Source of the DNA: Candidatus Parcubacteria bacterium
Lineage (GTDB): Bacteria > Patescibacteriota > Minisyncoccia > Minisyncoccales > JAGLPU01
Direction of reading: 5' to 3'
DNA length: 59,484 nt
Assembly: GCA_023137175.1 (NCBI GenBank)
Contig: JAGLPU010000021.1
Coordinates: 1-59,484 of the forward strand
Positions within the stretch are counted from its first letter, which is position 1; each line of letters starts with the position of its first letter. The translations under genes and the position numbers were made by a program. Positions 16,924 to 25,825 of this stretch are shown here, in pieces. The notes below the pieces were generated by a model. It had not been told where the DNA came from. It searched no databases and was given only the letters and a program-made list of their open reading frames with translations.

Positions 16924-17983
16924 TTATAGAAAAAAAATGGATGAGCTGCTTAGTTTTACTGTGCAGGAGAAAGCCTCTGACCTGCATCTTTCAGTCGGGC
17001 ATTGTCCTGTTTTAAGGATAGCCGGCCGGCTAGTGCCATTAATTAAAGAAAAAAAACTTGATTCTGAGACGGCCAAAGGGCTTGCTTTTGCGCTGATGAA
17101 TGAATCACAGCAACAAAAGTTGTTTGCAGATAAGGAGCTTGATTTTTCTTATTATTTTGATAATCAAGCTAGATTTAGAGTAAATATTTATTTTCAAAAA
17201 GGAAACATTAGTGTTGCCCTTCGGTTGATACCGTCAAAGGTGCCGACTATTGAAGAATTAAATCTTCCGTCTGCTTTGCACGAATTTGCCACCCATAGAC
17301 AAGGATTTATTTTAGTCACCGGTCCTTCAGGACAAGGAAAATCCACTACTTTGGCCGCTATGGTTGACGAAATAAATCGTTCTCGGGCAGAGCGCATAAT
17401 CACCATTGAAGACCCGATTGAATATGTTTTTGAAGATGACCGCTCTATTATTGACCAAAGAGAAGTTTATCAGGATACTCCTTCGTTTTCCAGCGCCTTG
17501 AAAGCCACTTTTCGCCAGGATCCGAATGTCATCATGATAGGAGAGATGAGGGATCAGGAAACTATCAGCACTGCCATTACTGCTGCGGAAACAGGACACT
17601 TGGTTTTTGCCACTCTGCATACTAATTCAGCCGCCCAGACCATCCACCGAATTGTAGACACTTTTCCTTCTGAGCAGCAGGGGCAGATAAGAGCCCAATT
17701 AGCCGGTTCTCTTTTGGGCATTATCTCTCAGCGGCTGGTTCCCAGAATCAAGGGAGGACTGATTCCGGTATGCGAAATATTGATTCGTACTCCGGCAGTG
17801 GCTAATTTAATCAGAGAGAATAAGGTTTATGAAATACCTTTAATAATCCAAACATCAGCGGAATTAGGAATGATTTCTTTAAATAAAGCGTTGGCTAACC
17901 TTGTCAGGGCTAAAGAAATTTCTTTGGAAAAAGCCCTCAGTTGTTCTGCAACTCCAGCTGAGTTAGGGAGATTAGTCAGATAA
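16916..17983 (+). CDS. pilT: Type IV pilus retraction ATPase PilT
   Basis: Powers pilus retraction, needed for twitching and DNA uptake. The 355-aa protein has ASDLHLSVG near the N-terminus, Walker A GPSGQGKST (136-144), Walker B in DPNVIMIGEMRDQET and the AIRNLIRE-like motif as AVANLIRENK, which separates PilT from PilB. The start overlaps the receiver gene by 8 nt; Met8 (16937) is an alternative. No C-terminal zinc site, as expected. Confidence 0.94.
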   Translation: MNNYRKKMDELLSFTVQEKASDLHLSVGHCPVLRIAGRLVPLIKEKKLDSETAKGLAFALMNESQQQKLFADKELDFSYYFDNQARFRVNIYFQKGNISVALRLIPSKVPTIEELNLPSALHEFATHRQGFILVTGPSGQGKSTTLAAMVDEINRSRAERIITIEDPIEYVFEDDRSIIDQREVYQDTPSFSSALKATFRQDPNVIMIGEMRDQETISTAITAAETGHLVFATLHTNSAAQTIHRIVDTFPSEQQGQIRAQLAGSLLGIISQRLVPRIKGGLIPVCEILIRTPAVANLIRENKVYEIPLIIQTSAELGMISLNKALANLVRAKEISLEKALSCSATPAELGRLVR

Positions 17984-17996
17984 AACTCAAGAAAAT

Positions 17997-19202
17997 ATGA
18001 AATTTAACTACCAAGCAAGAGACAAAGACGGCGAAGAGCAATCTGGAACAGTGGAAGCCTCTTCCGAGGAAGCGGCTCTTGAGGTTTTACAAGAGCACAA
18101 ACTTTATATTACTTTTTTGGAAGAACAAGAGGATATTTCTTTAATTTTTAAAAATATTGGAATTTTTGGCGGAATTTCACAAAAAGATATAGTGATGTTT
18201 TCCCGTCAGCTGTCTATAATGATAGAATCTAAAATTCTTCCAGCTCAGGCGTTGAGGACTCTAGCCAAGTCAATATCAAAAGCTGAATTTCAGGAAAAGA
18301 TTATTAGGATTGCCGAAGAAGTGGAAAGTGGAACTCCTCTTTCCAAGGCTTTTGCGCTTTATCCGAAGATCTTTTCTAATTTTTATGTAAACATGGTCAA
18401 ATCAGGAGAAGTTACGGGGAAGCTTTCAAGCGTGTTAAACCGGGTAGCTGACCACTTGGAAAGAGAATATCAGCTTAATATGAAGCTGAAAACAGCTATG
18501 ATTTATCCTTCTTTTATCTTATTTGTTTTTGTGGCGATATTTTTTGTAATGATGATCTATATTTTCCCTCAATTAGCAGGTGTGCTGGTAGAGGCAGAAG
18601 TGGATCTGCCGCCAACAACTCAGATAATGATGGCTATCTCTGATTTTATGATAGCTTGGTGGTGGGCGATAATAGTTTCTTTTATTGTTTCTTCGATAGC
18701 AATAGTGAAATATGCGAAAACAGCAGAGGGTAGAGAAGCTATTGACTCTTTTTTTCTGAAAGTTCCTTTGGTCAAAAACTTCTTAAAAAGCGTTTATCTT
18801 TCCCGTTTTGCTGAGAACCTTTCTACTTTGGTTGTGGCCGGCATACCGATCGCCAAAGCCTTGGATGTTGCGGCGGAAGTTATAGATAATTCTATTTACG
18901 GAGAGATTATTTTAGCTACTAAAGAAAATGTGATAAAAGGCAAAAGCATGAGTTCTGTTCTAGAAGAATATCCAGAGTTTGTTTCGCCTCTTTTTGCTCA
19001 AATGATGAAAGTTGGAGAAGAAACCGGAACAATGGATACTACTTTAATGAAAATTGTGGATTTTTATAAAGGTGAAATTGATGCTTTTATGGACGGACTG
19101 TTAAGTATTATTGAGCCGATTTTGATTGTTGCTTTAGGTGGAGGAGTGGGCATTTTAGTCGTTTCTGTTTATATTCCTCTTTACCAGATTGGAGGAATGT
19201 AA
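17997..19202 (+). CDS. pilC: Pilus inner-membrane platform protein PilC
   Basis: 401 aa. N-terminal GspF signature KFNYQARDKDGEEQSGTVEA, then two repeated GspF cytoplasmic domains (about 65-190 and 270-390) separated by transmembrane segments at about 167-195, 215-235 and 372-395. Each domain shows the FSRQLSIMIES / LSRFAENLSTLVVAGIP motif. Organises the motor beneath the pilus. Complete; precedes the major pilin. Confidence 0.94.
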   Translation: MKFNYQARDKDGEEQSGTVEASSEEAALEVLQEHKLYITFLEEQEDISLIFKNIGIFGGISQKDIVMFSRQLSIMIESKILPAQALRTLAKSISKAEFQEKIIRIAEEVESGTPLSKAFALYPKIFSNFYVNMVKSGEVTGKLSSVLNRVADHLEREYQLNMKLKTAMIYPSFILFVFVAIFFVMMIYIFPQLAGVLVEAEVDLPPTTQIMMAISDFMIAWWWAIIVSFIVSSIAIVKYAKTAEGREAIDSFFLKVPLVKNFLKSVYLSRFAENLSTLVVAGIPIAKALDVAAEVIDNSIYGEIILATKENVIKGKSMSSVLEEYPEFVSPLFAQMMKVGEETGTMDTTLMKIVDFYKGEIDAFMDGLLSIIEPILIVALGGGVGILVVSVYIPLYQIGGM

Positions 19203-19234
19203 AATGAGTTTTCCACAGCTTGTTTGCTCAAATA

Positions 19235-19243
19235 TGTTATAAT
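19235..19243 (+). promoter_or_regulatory. Extended -10 promoter of the major pilin
   Basis: TG-T-TATAAT. Predicted start near 19250 gives a 54-nt, very AT-rich leader to the pilin ATG. With the strong terminator downstream this makes the pilin a separately controlled, probably highly expressed unit. Confidence 0.6.
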
Positions 19244-19303
19244 AAAAGAGTAAAAATATTAAAGGTCGAAAAGACAAATAATTATTTATATTTTAAATTA
19301 AAA

Positions 19304-19732
19304 ATGAAAACTTTAATTAAATCAAAAGGTTTTACTTTAATTGAATTGTTGGTGGTTATCGCTATTATCGGTATTTTAGCCGGTATTGTATTGGTTTCTT
19401 TGTCAGGAGCCAGAAACACTGCTAAAGACGGAAGGGTTATAGCTGACATGAATCAAATCCGCAGCCAGGCGCAAATTGTAGAATTAGAAGATGACGATTG
19501 GGCAGATGTTTGCGCAGATACTGATATAACGACGCTTATAGCTGATATTGGTGATCAAGTAGACGGTTCTGCCACTTGTGTTGATGACGTACTTGGAACT
19601 GGATATTGCGTATATGTCGCATTAAATGAATCAGGCCAGTATTATTGTGTGGACAGTACTTTGAAATCAGTTAAAACCGGGACTAATCCCGCAACGGCTC
19701 ACTGTAATGCCACGACTTGGTCTTGTCCGTAA
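19304..19732 (+). CDS. pilA: Major type IV pilin (prepilin)
   Basis: 142 aa. Type III signal peptide cleaved after Gly in KSKG|FTLIELLVVIAIIGI: the G(-1), F(+1) and E(+5) are all present, followed by a hydrophobic helix to about residue 30. The C-terminal half has two cysteine pairs (VCAD...TCVDDV and GYCVYVA...YYCVDS), plausibly forming disulfide-bonded D-regions, and ends ...CNATTWSCP. ATG 19304 is chosen because an upstream ATG at 19220 would give an unrelated charged extension before the signal peptide. It is flanked by its own promoter and a 13-bp-stem terminator. Confidence 0.9.
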   Translation: MKTLIKSKGFTLIELLVVIAIIGILAGIVLVSLSGARNTAKDGRVIADMNQIRSQAQIVELEDDDWADVCADTDITTLIADIGDQVDGSATCVDDVLGTGYCVYVALNESGQYYCVDSTLKSVKTGTNPATAHCNATTWSCP

Positions 19733-19751
19733 TCCAAACATTTTCGATCGT

Positions 19752-19784
19752 AAAAAGCAGAGAGTGATCTCTCTGCTTTTTTTG
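19752..19784 (+). terminator. Strong intrinsic terminator after the major pilin
   Basis: A perfect 13-bp stem (AAAAAGCAGAGAG / CTCTCTGCTTTTT) with a TGAT loop and a T-run. Separates the pilin from pilD. Confidence 0.93.
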
Positions 19785-19810
19785 CGGAAATAGCGTTTTT
19801 TTGATATAAT
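19782..19810 (+). promoter_or_regulatory. Leaderless promoter for pilD, TTGCGG-N17-TATAAT
   Basis: TTGCGG 19782-19787 starts inside the terminator T-run; TATAAT 19805-19810 is 17 nt away. The ATG at 19817 is exactly the predicted +1. Confidence 0.65.
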
Positions 19811-19816
19811 AAAAAA

Positions 19817-20575
19817 ATGTCAGACATATTTTTATATCCAGCGTTTTTTATCTTAGGAACAATCATTGGAAGCTTTTTAAACTGTTTGGTTTGCCGTCTT
19901 CATAATAATGAAGATTTTTTAGTTAAAAGATCTTATTGTCCTCATTGCAAGCATCCATTGTCTTGGCAGGACTTAATTCCTATTTTCAGCTTTTTATTTT
20001 TAAAAGCAAAATGCCGGTATTGCAAAATGCCGATTTCTTCACAATATTTTTTAGCAGAATTGGCTACAGGAGCTTTATTCGTGCTTGCCTTAACGCAGCA
20101 TTCCTATTTTTTGCTTCTCGCTTTCTGTTTTTTGATTGTTATTTTTATTTACGATTTTAAATATTATATTATTCCGGATAAAGTAATTTTCCCGGCGATA
20201 ATCATTTCATTCTTTTACCAGCTGGTTTCAAATCTTCAGTCAATTGATATTTTCTATTCCGCTGTTATAAGCGCTCTGGCAGCGGCTGGTTTTTTTCTGG
20301 CAATTTTTCTTATTTCCAGGGGGCGCTGGATTGGTTTTGGGGACGTTAAACTAGCTCTTTTTATGGGCTTGCTGCTAAATTTTCCTAATATTCTGATAGC
20401 CCTATTCCTAGGTTTTTTTATTGGTGCTATAATAGGAACAGTGCTCATCGTTTTAAATAAGAAAGGTTTAAAGTCAGAAGTGCCATTTGGCCCATTTTTA
20501 GTGACTGGAACCTTGATTAGCATTTTTTGGGGTGAAAAGATTTTTAATTGGTATTTAACTTTGCTGTATAAATAA
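19817..20575 (+). CDS. pilD: Prepilin peptidase PilD
   Basis: Integral-membrane aspartyl protease that cleaves and N-methylates prepilins. 252 aa with about eight transmembrane helices. Visible are the N-terminal GTIIGSFLNC motif, a cytoplasmic zinc-binding pair CPHC...CRYC (about 42-75), and the two catalytic aspartates in IYDFKYYIIPD and GFGDVKLALFMG. Starts a new, apparently leaderless transcript that continues into the minor pilins. Confidence 0.94.
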   Translation: MSDIFLYPAFFILGTIIGSFLNCLVCRLHNNEDFLVKRSYCPHCKHPLSWQDLIPIFSFLFLKAKCRYCKMPISSQYFLAELATGALFVLALTQHSYFLLLAFCFLIVIFIYDFKYYIIPDKVIFPAIIISFFYQLVSNLQSIDIFYSAVISALAAAGFFLAIFLISRGRWIGFGDVKLALFMGLLLNFPNILIALFLGFFIGAIIGTVLIVLNKKGLKSEVPFGPFLVTGTLISIFWGEKIFNWYLTLLYK

Positions 20576-20579
20576 TTTT

Positions 20580-21140
20580 ATGCACAAATTTTTTGATAAT
20601 AAAGGTTTTGCTTTGATAGAACTTTTGGTGGCGATGGCTATTATTGTTATTTTGTCATTTACAATTCTTTTTGATTTTGATACAGGACAAAAAAAATTGG
20701 CATTGCAAAGAGATGCTTATAAGTTAGCGCAGGATATAAAGAGAGCGCAGGAAATGGCAATGTCAGGGATAGAAATAGATTGTGATGATGGTCTTCCTTT
20801 TGTTCCTGCTGTTGGGTATGGCATTCATTTTAAAAAGTCGGCGTACAAAGACGCCGACGGTCAATTTTATATTTTATTTGCCGAATGCAGCGGCAATGAA
20901 CAGTATAACAGCGGAACAGACATAGAGGTAGAGAAAATTTATTTAATAAAGGGAATTGAAATAACAAAATTAAAACCCTCTGATGATTTTGGTATTTTCT
21001 TTCAACCGCCTGATCCAGTTACTTATATCAGCAATTTCGAAACAGGCCAAACAGCAGAGATTGAAATTTCCTGCGAAGATGATACTTCTATTACTAGAAG
21101 CATTATTGTCAATAACGCTGGACTAGTAGAGGTAAAATAA
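20580..21140 (+). CDS. Minor prepilin (GspH/FimT-like)
   Basis: 186 aa. Type III signal NKG|FALIELLVAMAIIVIL with E(+5) retained. The body continues DTGQKKLALQRDAYKLAQDIKRAQEMAM, the helix pattern of GspH/FimT minor pseudopilins. First of four small pilin-like genes after pilD, all closely spaced; such minor pilins prime assembly or carry adhesive/DNA-binding functions. Confidence 0.82.
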   Translation: MHKFFDNKGFALIELLVAMAIIVILSFTILFDFDTGQKKLALQRDAYKLAQDIKRAQEMAMSGIEIDCDDGLPFVPAVGYGIHFKKSAYKDADGQFYILFAECSGNEQYNSGTDIEVEKIYLIKGIEITKLKPSDDFGIFFQPPDPVTYISNFETGQTAEIEISCEDDTSITRSIIVNNAGLVEVK

Positions 21141-21142
21141 TT

Positions 21143-21640
21143 ATGAAAAATGAATTATTGAAAAATAATAAAGGTTTTTCTTTACTGGAAATGGTATTCA
21201 CTGTTTTTATTTTAACGGTGGGCATAGTCGGGATTTATGGAGCTGTGACAAGGTCTATGTCTCAAAATTCGTATATCTCTTCCCGCTTAATAGCAAGCTA
21301 TCTTGCCCAGGAAGGGATTGAGATTACCAGAAATATCAGGGATGGAAACTGGCTGGATGGAGAACCATGGACAACTGGACTTGATTCTTGTAATGCTGGC
21401 TGCGAAGCTGATTTTAATGAAACTTTAGCAATGAGCGCTTATACAGGTAATTTTTTATACATTGACGATACTGACGGAATTTATAAATATATCAGCGCTC
21501 CTTCAGAGAATGACATTAAAACTAAATTTCAAAGAAAAATTATTACCTCACCTGCAGTGGATTCTATGATTGTTAAAGTGGAAGTTATTTGGGAAGGCGA
21601 ATCTTTTTTCGTCCAAGAAGTATTATATGATTGGAAATAA
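21143..21640 (+). CDS. Minor prepilin (PilV/GspI-like)
   Basis: 165 aa. Type III signal NKG|FSLLEMVFTVFILTVGIVG with E(+5). The sequence YLAQEGIEITRNIRDGNW following the helix is characteristic of PilV/GspI-like minor pilins. Starts 2 nt after the previous gene; its end overlaps the next minor pilin by 14 nt. Confidence 0.85.
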   Translation: MKNELLKNNKGFSLLEMVFTVFILTVGIVGIYGAVTRSMSQNSYISSRLIASYLAQEGIEITRNIRDGNWLDGEPWTTGLDSCNAGCEADFNETLAMSAYTGNFLYIDDTDGIYKYISAPSENDIKTKFQRKIITSPAVDSMIVKVEVIWEGESFFVQEVLYDWK

Positions 21641-22205
21641 CATAAAAAATAAAAAAGGCTTTATTTTAATTGAAATGTTAGTAGCGCTAGCAGTGTTTAT
21701 GATTGTTGTTGTCAGCATCACCAGCCTTTCTGTTTCGGCTATTCGCAACCAAAAAATAATTTTAAAAAGCCAAGAGCTTTTTAGCCAGACTAGCTACACT
21801 CTTGAATATATGAGCCGCGCCTTGAGGATGGCGCAGAAAGACTTGCAGGGAAATTGTTTGGTTTTTCCGGCGACTAACGATAGTTACCAAAACCCTTTAG
21901 GTGATTCTTCTATTGTTAGGTTCTTAAATTATCAAGGGGAATGCCAGGAATTTTATTTAGATAGTGGAGAATTAAAGGAAAGAAAATCATCAGATCATGA
22001 TTGGACACATTTCGCCACTGGCGTAGCTTTAACTTCAGACCATATGACAATTCATTCTCTTAATTTTCACCTTATAGGGGCATCCCATGCTGATAACCTT
22101 CAGCCGAGAGTAACCATGTCGTTGGACATTCAAGTTAATAGTATCTCCGATGCTCCGCGATTTAAAATTCAAACTACAATTTCACAAAGAAACTTAGACT
22201 TATGA
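21627..22205 (+). CDS. Minor prepilin (PilW/GspJ-like)
   Basis: 192 aa from ATG 21627. Type III signal NKKG|FILIEMLVALAVFMIVV with E(+5), then SQTSYTLEYMSRALRMAQKD, typical of GspJ/PilW. An in-frame start at 21570 would place about 19 extra residues, read from within the upstream gene, ahead of the leader; ATG 21627 puts the signal at the usual distance. Overlaps its neighbours on both sides (14 nt and 4 nt). Confidence 0.85.
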   Translation: MIGNNIKNKKGFILIEMLVALAVFMIVVVSITSLSVSAIRNQKIILKSQELFSQTSYTLEYMSRALRMAQKDLQGNCLVFPATNDSYQNPLGDSSIVRFLNYQGECQEFYLDSGELKERKSSDHDWTHFATGVALTSDHMTIHSLNFHLIGASHADNLQPRVTMSLDIQVNSISDAPRFKIQTTISQRNLDL

Positions 22206-22552
22206 TAAAATTTAAAGATTCACAAAAAGGCATTTCTCTTTATCTCGCTCTCCTTATTTTAAGCCTTAATTTATCTATAGTTTTAGGAATAACTATTATT
22301 TTGATAAATGAAATGAAGAGAACTCAAAAGTTAGGATATTCAGTAGTTGCTTTTTATGCCGCTGATACCGGCATAGAAGAAGCAATAGATGACAGAGACA
22401 ATCATCCAACCTCTTACTCTGGTTCTTTTAATCTAAGTGGCAATGTTGCTTCTTATGAAGTATCTGTTACAGACATGGGAGGTGGTAATTTTTCTATAAA
22501 ATCTGTTGGCAGTTATGAAGGAACCAAGAGAGCGATTAGCGCAACTTATTGA
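22202..22552 (+). CDS. Minor pilin-like protein (PilX/GspK-like)
   Basis: 116 aa. The leader reads QKG|ISLYLALLILSLNLSIVLGI: the processing glycine is present but the +1 residue is Ile and E(+5) is absent, as in PilX/GspK-like tip pilins. After the helix comes VAFYAADTGIEEAIDDR, matching the PilX N-terminal motif (AxxAADxGIE). Overlaps ligA by one base (TGATG). Probably the tip or last-incorporated minor pilin. Confidence 0.75.
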   Translation: MIKFKDSQKGISLYLALLILSLNLSIVLGITIILINEMKRTQKLGYSVVAFYAADTGIEEAIDDRDNHPTSYSGSFNLSGNVASYEVSVTDMGGGNFSIKSVGSYEGTKRAISATY

Positions 22553-24600
22553 TGAAGAAGCAAGAAATTAAAAATCGTATAGAAAAACTTAAAAAGGTGA
22601 TTAATCATCACCGTTATTTATATCATGTTCTTAATCGTCAAGAAATTTCTGACGAAGCTTTGGATTCATTAAAACATGAGCTTTATCAATTAGAGCAACA
22701 ATATCCGGAATTTATTAATGCGGATTCGCCCACTCAAAGAGTTGGAGGAGAGCCGCAGAAACAATTCGAAAAAGTGAAGCATGAAGCTCCTATGCTTTCC
22801 ATTGAGGATGTTTTTTCGGAAAAAGAACTTATTGACTGGCAAAAATATTTAACTCGGCTGGCTCCTGCTGCTGAATTTGATTATTTTTGTGAACTTAAGG
22901 TTGACGGTTTTGCCGTTACCTTAATTTATAGGGATGGGGTTTTTGTTTGCGGAGCTACCAGAGGAAATGGGAAAATAGGAGAGAATGTTACACAAAATTT
23001 AAAAACCATAGAAAGCATTCCTTTAAAGCTTGAGCTGCGCGAAAATTTGCCAAAAGAGATTGGGCGTCTTGAAAAAAATATTCAAGCATTGATTAACAAG
23101 GGAGAAATTGAAATCAGAGGGGAAGTCTATATGGCTAAAAAAGATTTTAATAAATTTAATAAAGAGAGGTTGAAAAAAGACCTGCCTATTTACGCTAATC
23201 CGCGCAATTTAGCGGCCGGCTCTATCCGCCAGCTTGATACTAAACTAACAGCTGTCCGTCCCTTAAGGTTTTTAGCCTATGATATTATCACTGATTTTGG
23301 CCAAAAAAAACATTCGCAAGAACATCAAGTTCTGCCTTTTTTAGGTTTTAATGCTGATTTAGGCAAAGTATGCGCTGATTCTAAGGAAATAATAAGCTTC
23401 TGGCAAGAAGCGGAGAAAAAAAGAGACAAGATTGCTTTTCAGGTTGACGGGGTTGTAGTAAATATAGACAAGAATGCTGTTTTTGAAAAACTGGGGAAAG
23501 TAGGCAAAAGTTTTAGAGCAGCCAGAGCTTTTAAATTTACGCCGAAGCAAGCTGTTACTAAAATTGAAAATATTAAAATCCAGATTGGCAGAACAGGTGC
23601 TATTACTCCTATTGCATGCCTTAAGCAGGTGAAGATAGAAGGAGTGACTATTTCGCGGGCTACTCTTCATAATGAAGATGAGATAAAAAGATTGGGCACG
23701 ATGATTGGAGACACGGTGATAGTGGAACGGGCTGGAGATGTAATTCCTGCAGTGTTGAAAGTATTGCCTGAGTTAAGAAGCGGGCAGGAAAAGAAATTTA
23801 AAATGCCTGTTCAATGCCCTAGTTGTGGAACAAAGCTTGTTCGTCCGCAAGGAGAAGTGGTATGGCGATGTGGCAACAAAAGCTGTTTAGCCCGCAAAAA
23901 GCAATCTCTGCATCATTTTGTTTCCAAAAAAGCGTTTGATATTTCCGGACTGGGGCCAAAGGTTATTAACCAGTTGCTGGCAAATAACTTGATATCCAAT
24001 CCTGTTGACCTTTTTATGTTAAAAGAAGGGGATTTGTCGTCCTTAGAGAGGTTTGCGGATAAGTCTGCCCAGAATTTAGTTACAGCGATAGAAGACAGCA
24101 AAAAAGTCAGCTTACAGCGCTTTATTTACGCTTTAGGCATTCGCCATATCGGCGAGGAAACAGCCATAGACCTAGCTAATTATTTCGGTTCAATTAAAAA
24201 ATTAATCAATGCTTCTCAAGAAGAGATGGACTGTTTGCCGGACATTGGCCCGGAAACTTCTAAAAGTCTTTATAGTTGGCTTAATACAGTCAGAAATGTT
24301 GAATTAATTAATGATTTACAAAAACACGGGGTGGAAATTATTAATCCCTCAAGAGCTATAATTAAAGCTCAAAAATTAAAAGGCAAAAGTTTTGTTTTCA
24401 CTGGTTTCTTGGATTCGATGACCAGAGATCAGGCGAAAGAAAAGGTTAGGTTGCTAGGCGGCAGTGTGCCTGAATCTGTGTCTGCAAAAACAGATTTCGT
24501 TGTGGCTAATAAAGATTCCGGTTCTGCTAAATTCAGCAAGGCCAAAAAACTGGGAGTTAAACTCATTAACGAGCAGGAGTTTTTAAAAATGATTAAATAG
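22552..24600 (+). CDS. ligA: NAD-dependent DNA ligase
   Basis: Seals nicks in replication and repair. 682 aa from ATG 22552. Domains in order: Ia (1-70, YHVLNRQEISDEALDSL), adenylation domain with the AMP-accepting Lys116 in KVDG, OB fold (about 325-400), a four-cysteine zinc finger (CPSCGTK...CGNKSCLAR), HhH repeats (about 450-590) and C-terminal BRCT (605-682, GKSFVFTGFLDSMTR). Complete. The start is coupled to the pilX-like stop, linking it physically to the pilus transcript. Confidence 0.97.
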   Translation: MKKQEIKNRIEKLKKVINHHRYLYHVLNRQEISDEALDSLKHELYQLEQQYPEFINADSPTQRVGGEPQKQFEKVKHEAPMLSIEDVFSEKELIDWQKYLTRLAPAAEFDYFCELKVDGFAVTLIYRDGVFVCGATRGNGKIGENVTQNLKTIESIPLKLELRENLPKEIGRLEKNIQALINKGEIEIRGEVYMAKKDFNKFNKERLKKDLPIYANPRNLAAGSIRQLDTKLTAVRPLRFLAYDIITDFGQKKHSQEHQVLPFLGFNADLGKVCADSKEIISFWQEAEKKRDKIAFQVDGVVVNIDKNAVFEKLGKVGKSFRAARAFKFTPKQAVTKIENIKIQIGRTGAITPIACLKQVKIEGVTISRATLHNEDEIKRLGTMIGDTVIVERAGDVIPAVLKVLPELRSGQEKKFKMPVQCPSCGTKLVRPQGEVVWRCGNKSCLARKKQSLHHFVSKKAFDISGLGPKVINQLLANNLISNPVDLFMLKEGDLSSLERFADKSAQNLVTAIEDSKKVSLQRFIYALGIRHIGEETAIDLANYFGSIKKLINASQEEMDCLPDIGPETSKSLYSWLNTVRNVELINDLQKHGVEIINPSRAIIKAQKLKGKSFVFTGFLDSMTRDQAKEKVRLLGGSVPESVSAKTDFVVANKDSGSAKFSKAKKLGVKLINEQEFLKMIK

Positions 24601-25704
24601 ATGGAACTTTTAAAACATTTTCAAAAACTAGACTGGATTTTAATTGCTATTGCAGGAGCTTTAGTCGCTTTTGGGTTGTTGCTGATATACAGCTGTTCTT
24701 TAGGCAGCGGAGATTTTTTAAATTTTCAAAAACAGATTATTTTTTTCAGCATTGGAATTTTTTTGATGTTTTTAGCCTCTTTTGTTGATTTTCGTTCTTT
24801 TAAAAATGAACCGTATCTGATTTTGGCCGCCTATTTTTTCTGTCTGCTCTCTCTAGCTGGTTTGTTTTTTTTCGGACCGGAAATTAGAGGGGTTAAAGGA
24901 TGGTATAAGCTGGGGCCTGTTTCCATAGACCCCATAGAATTCACTAAGCTTATTTTAATAATTCTCTTGGCCAAATATTTTTCTCTTCGGCACATAGAAA
25001 TGTACAGGGTTCGGCATATTTTACTTTCCGGACTTTATGTTTTTTTGCCAGCCGCTTTAATATTTTTTCAACCGGACATGGGTTCGGTAATGGTATTGGT
25101 TTTTTTATGGATAGGAGTTTTGCTTATTTCCGGAATCAAGCTGCGACATTTTTTAGTTTTACTTTTATGCGGCTTAATACTTTTTGCCTTTAGCTGGATG
25201 TTTTTGTTGAAAGACTACCAAAAAGAAAGAATTATTAGTTTTGTTCAGCCCCAATTTGAACCATTAGGGATCGGCTGGAGCCAGACACAGGCGAAAATTG
25301 CCATTGGCAACGGCGGGCTCTTGGGCCAGGGTATTGGAAAGGGATCACAGACCCAGTACGGATTCTTGTCAGAACCGCAAACCGATTTTATTTTTTCCGC
25401 CATTGCGGAAGAAACAGGATTGGCAGGGGTAACGGTTTTATTAACCTTGTTCTTGCTCTTTATGTGGCGAATACTCAGAATTGCAGCCAAAGTACGGTCT
25501 AATTTTTCCCGGCTTTTTATTTCCGGCTTTGCCGTTCTTTTGGCTGCACAGATTTTTATTAACATTGGTATGAACTTGGGACTTCTACCTATTATCGGTA
25601 TACCCATGCCTTTTGTAAGCTATGGTGGTTCCGGTATGATAATGTTTTTTATTGCTTTGGGTATTTTACAGAACATCAAAACAGAGGTTGACAGGACAAG
25701 CTAA
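24601..25704 (+). CDS. rodA: Rod shape-determining SEDS glycosyltransferase RodA
   Basis: SEDS-family peptidoglycan polymerase, 367 aa with about ten transmembrane helices. Diagnostic motifs are GVKGWYKLGPVSIDP(I)EF(TK), the catalytic-loop FQPDMGSVMV and C-terminal LSEPQTDFIFSAIAEETG. RodA is preferred over FtsW because of the short N-terminus and the DFIFSAIAEE motif. ATG follows the ligA stop directly. A consensus promoter for the next RNA lies over its last codons. Confidence 0.9.
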   Translation: MELLKHFQKLDWILIAIAGALVAFGLLLIYSCSLGSGDFLNFQKQIIFFSIGIFLMFLASFVDFRSFKNEPYLILAAYFFCLLSLAGLFFFGPEIRGVKGWYKLGPVSIDPIEFTKLILIILLAKYFSLRHIEMYRVRHILLSGLYVFLPAALIFFQPDMGSVMVLVFLWIGVLLISGIKLRHFLVLLLCGLILFAFSWMFLLKDYQKERIISFVQPQFEPLGIGWSQTQAKIAIGNGGLLGQGIGKGSQTQYGFLSEPQTDFIFSAIAEETGLAGVTVLLTLFLLFMWRILRIAAKVRSNFSRLFISGFAVLLAAQIFINIGMNLGLLPIIGIPMPFVSYGGSGMIMFFIALGILQNIKTEVDRTS

Positions 25705-25716
25705 ATTTGTTATTCT
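25688..25716 (+). promoter_or_regulatory. Consensus sigma-70 promoter, TTGACA-N17-TATTCT
   Basis: TTGACA 25688-25693, TATTCT 25711-25716. It overlaps the 3' end of rodA and does not precede an ORF. Predicted start about 25723, at the 5' end of the candidate small RNA. Confidence 0.7.
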
Positions 25717-25722
25717 AATTTC

Positions 25723-25792
25723 AGTGAGTGCGAGAGTGCAAACTCCGCATAATTCTTTGTTGGCGAAGAACCTTGCTTAAGCGAGGTTTTTT
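25723..25792 (+). ncRNA. Candidate ~70-nt small RNA between rodA and murB
   Basis: Bounded by a consensus promoter and an intrinsic terminator, with no start codon followed by a usable frame. Three consecutive hairpins are visible. Hairpin 1, 25729-25749: TGCG/CGCA plus GAG/CTC with one bulged A. Hairpin 2, 25753-25770: TTCTTTG/CGAAGAA with one G-U and a TTGG loop. Hairpin 3 is the terminator stem. The 5'-terminal GTGAGTGC (25724-25731) is perfectly complementary to GCACTCAC (25837-25844) in the murB leader. Not recognised as a known RNA family. Confidence 0.6.
25769..25792 (+). terminator. Intrinsic terminator of the candidate sRNA
   Basis: Stem AACCTTGC / GCGAGGTT (8 bp, one G-U), loop TTAA, followed by TTTT and a second T-run to 25801. 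Confidence 0.85.
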
Positions 25793-25819
25793 GCTTTTTT
25801 TATTTCAATAATGTAAAAT
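25791..25819 (+). promoter_or_regulatory. Promoter of murB, TTGCTT-N17-TAAAAT
   Basis: TTGCTT 25791-25796 lies in the terminator tail of the sRNA; TAAAAT 25814-25819. Predicted +1 is G25826, giving a 61-nt murB leader. Confidence 0.6.
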
Positions 25820-25825
25820 ATAGTT

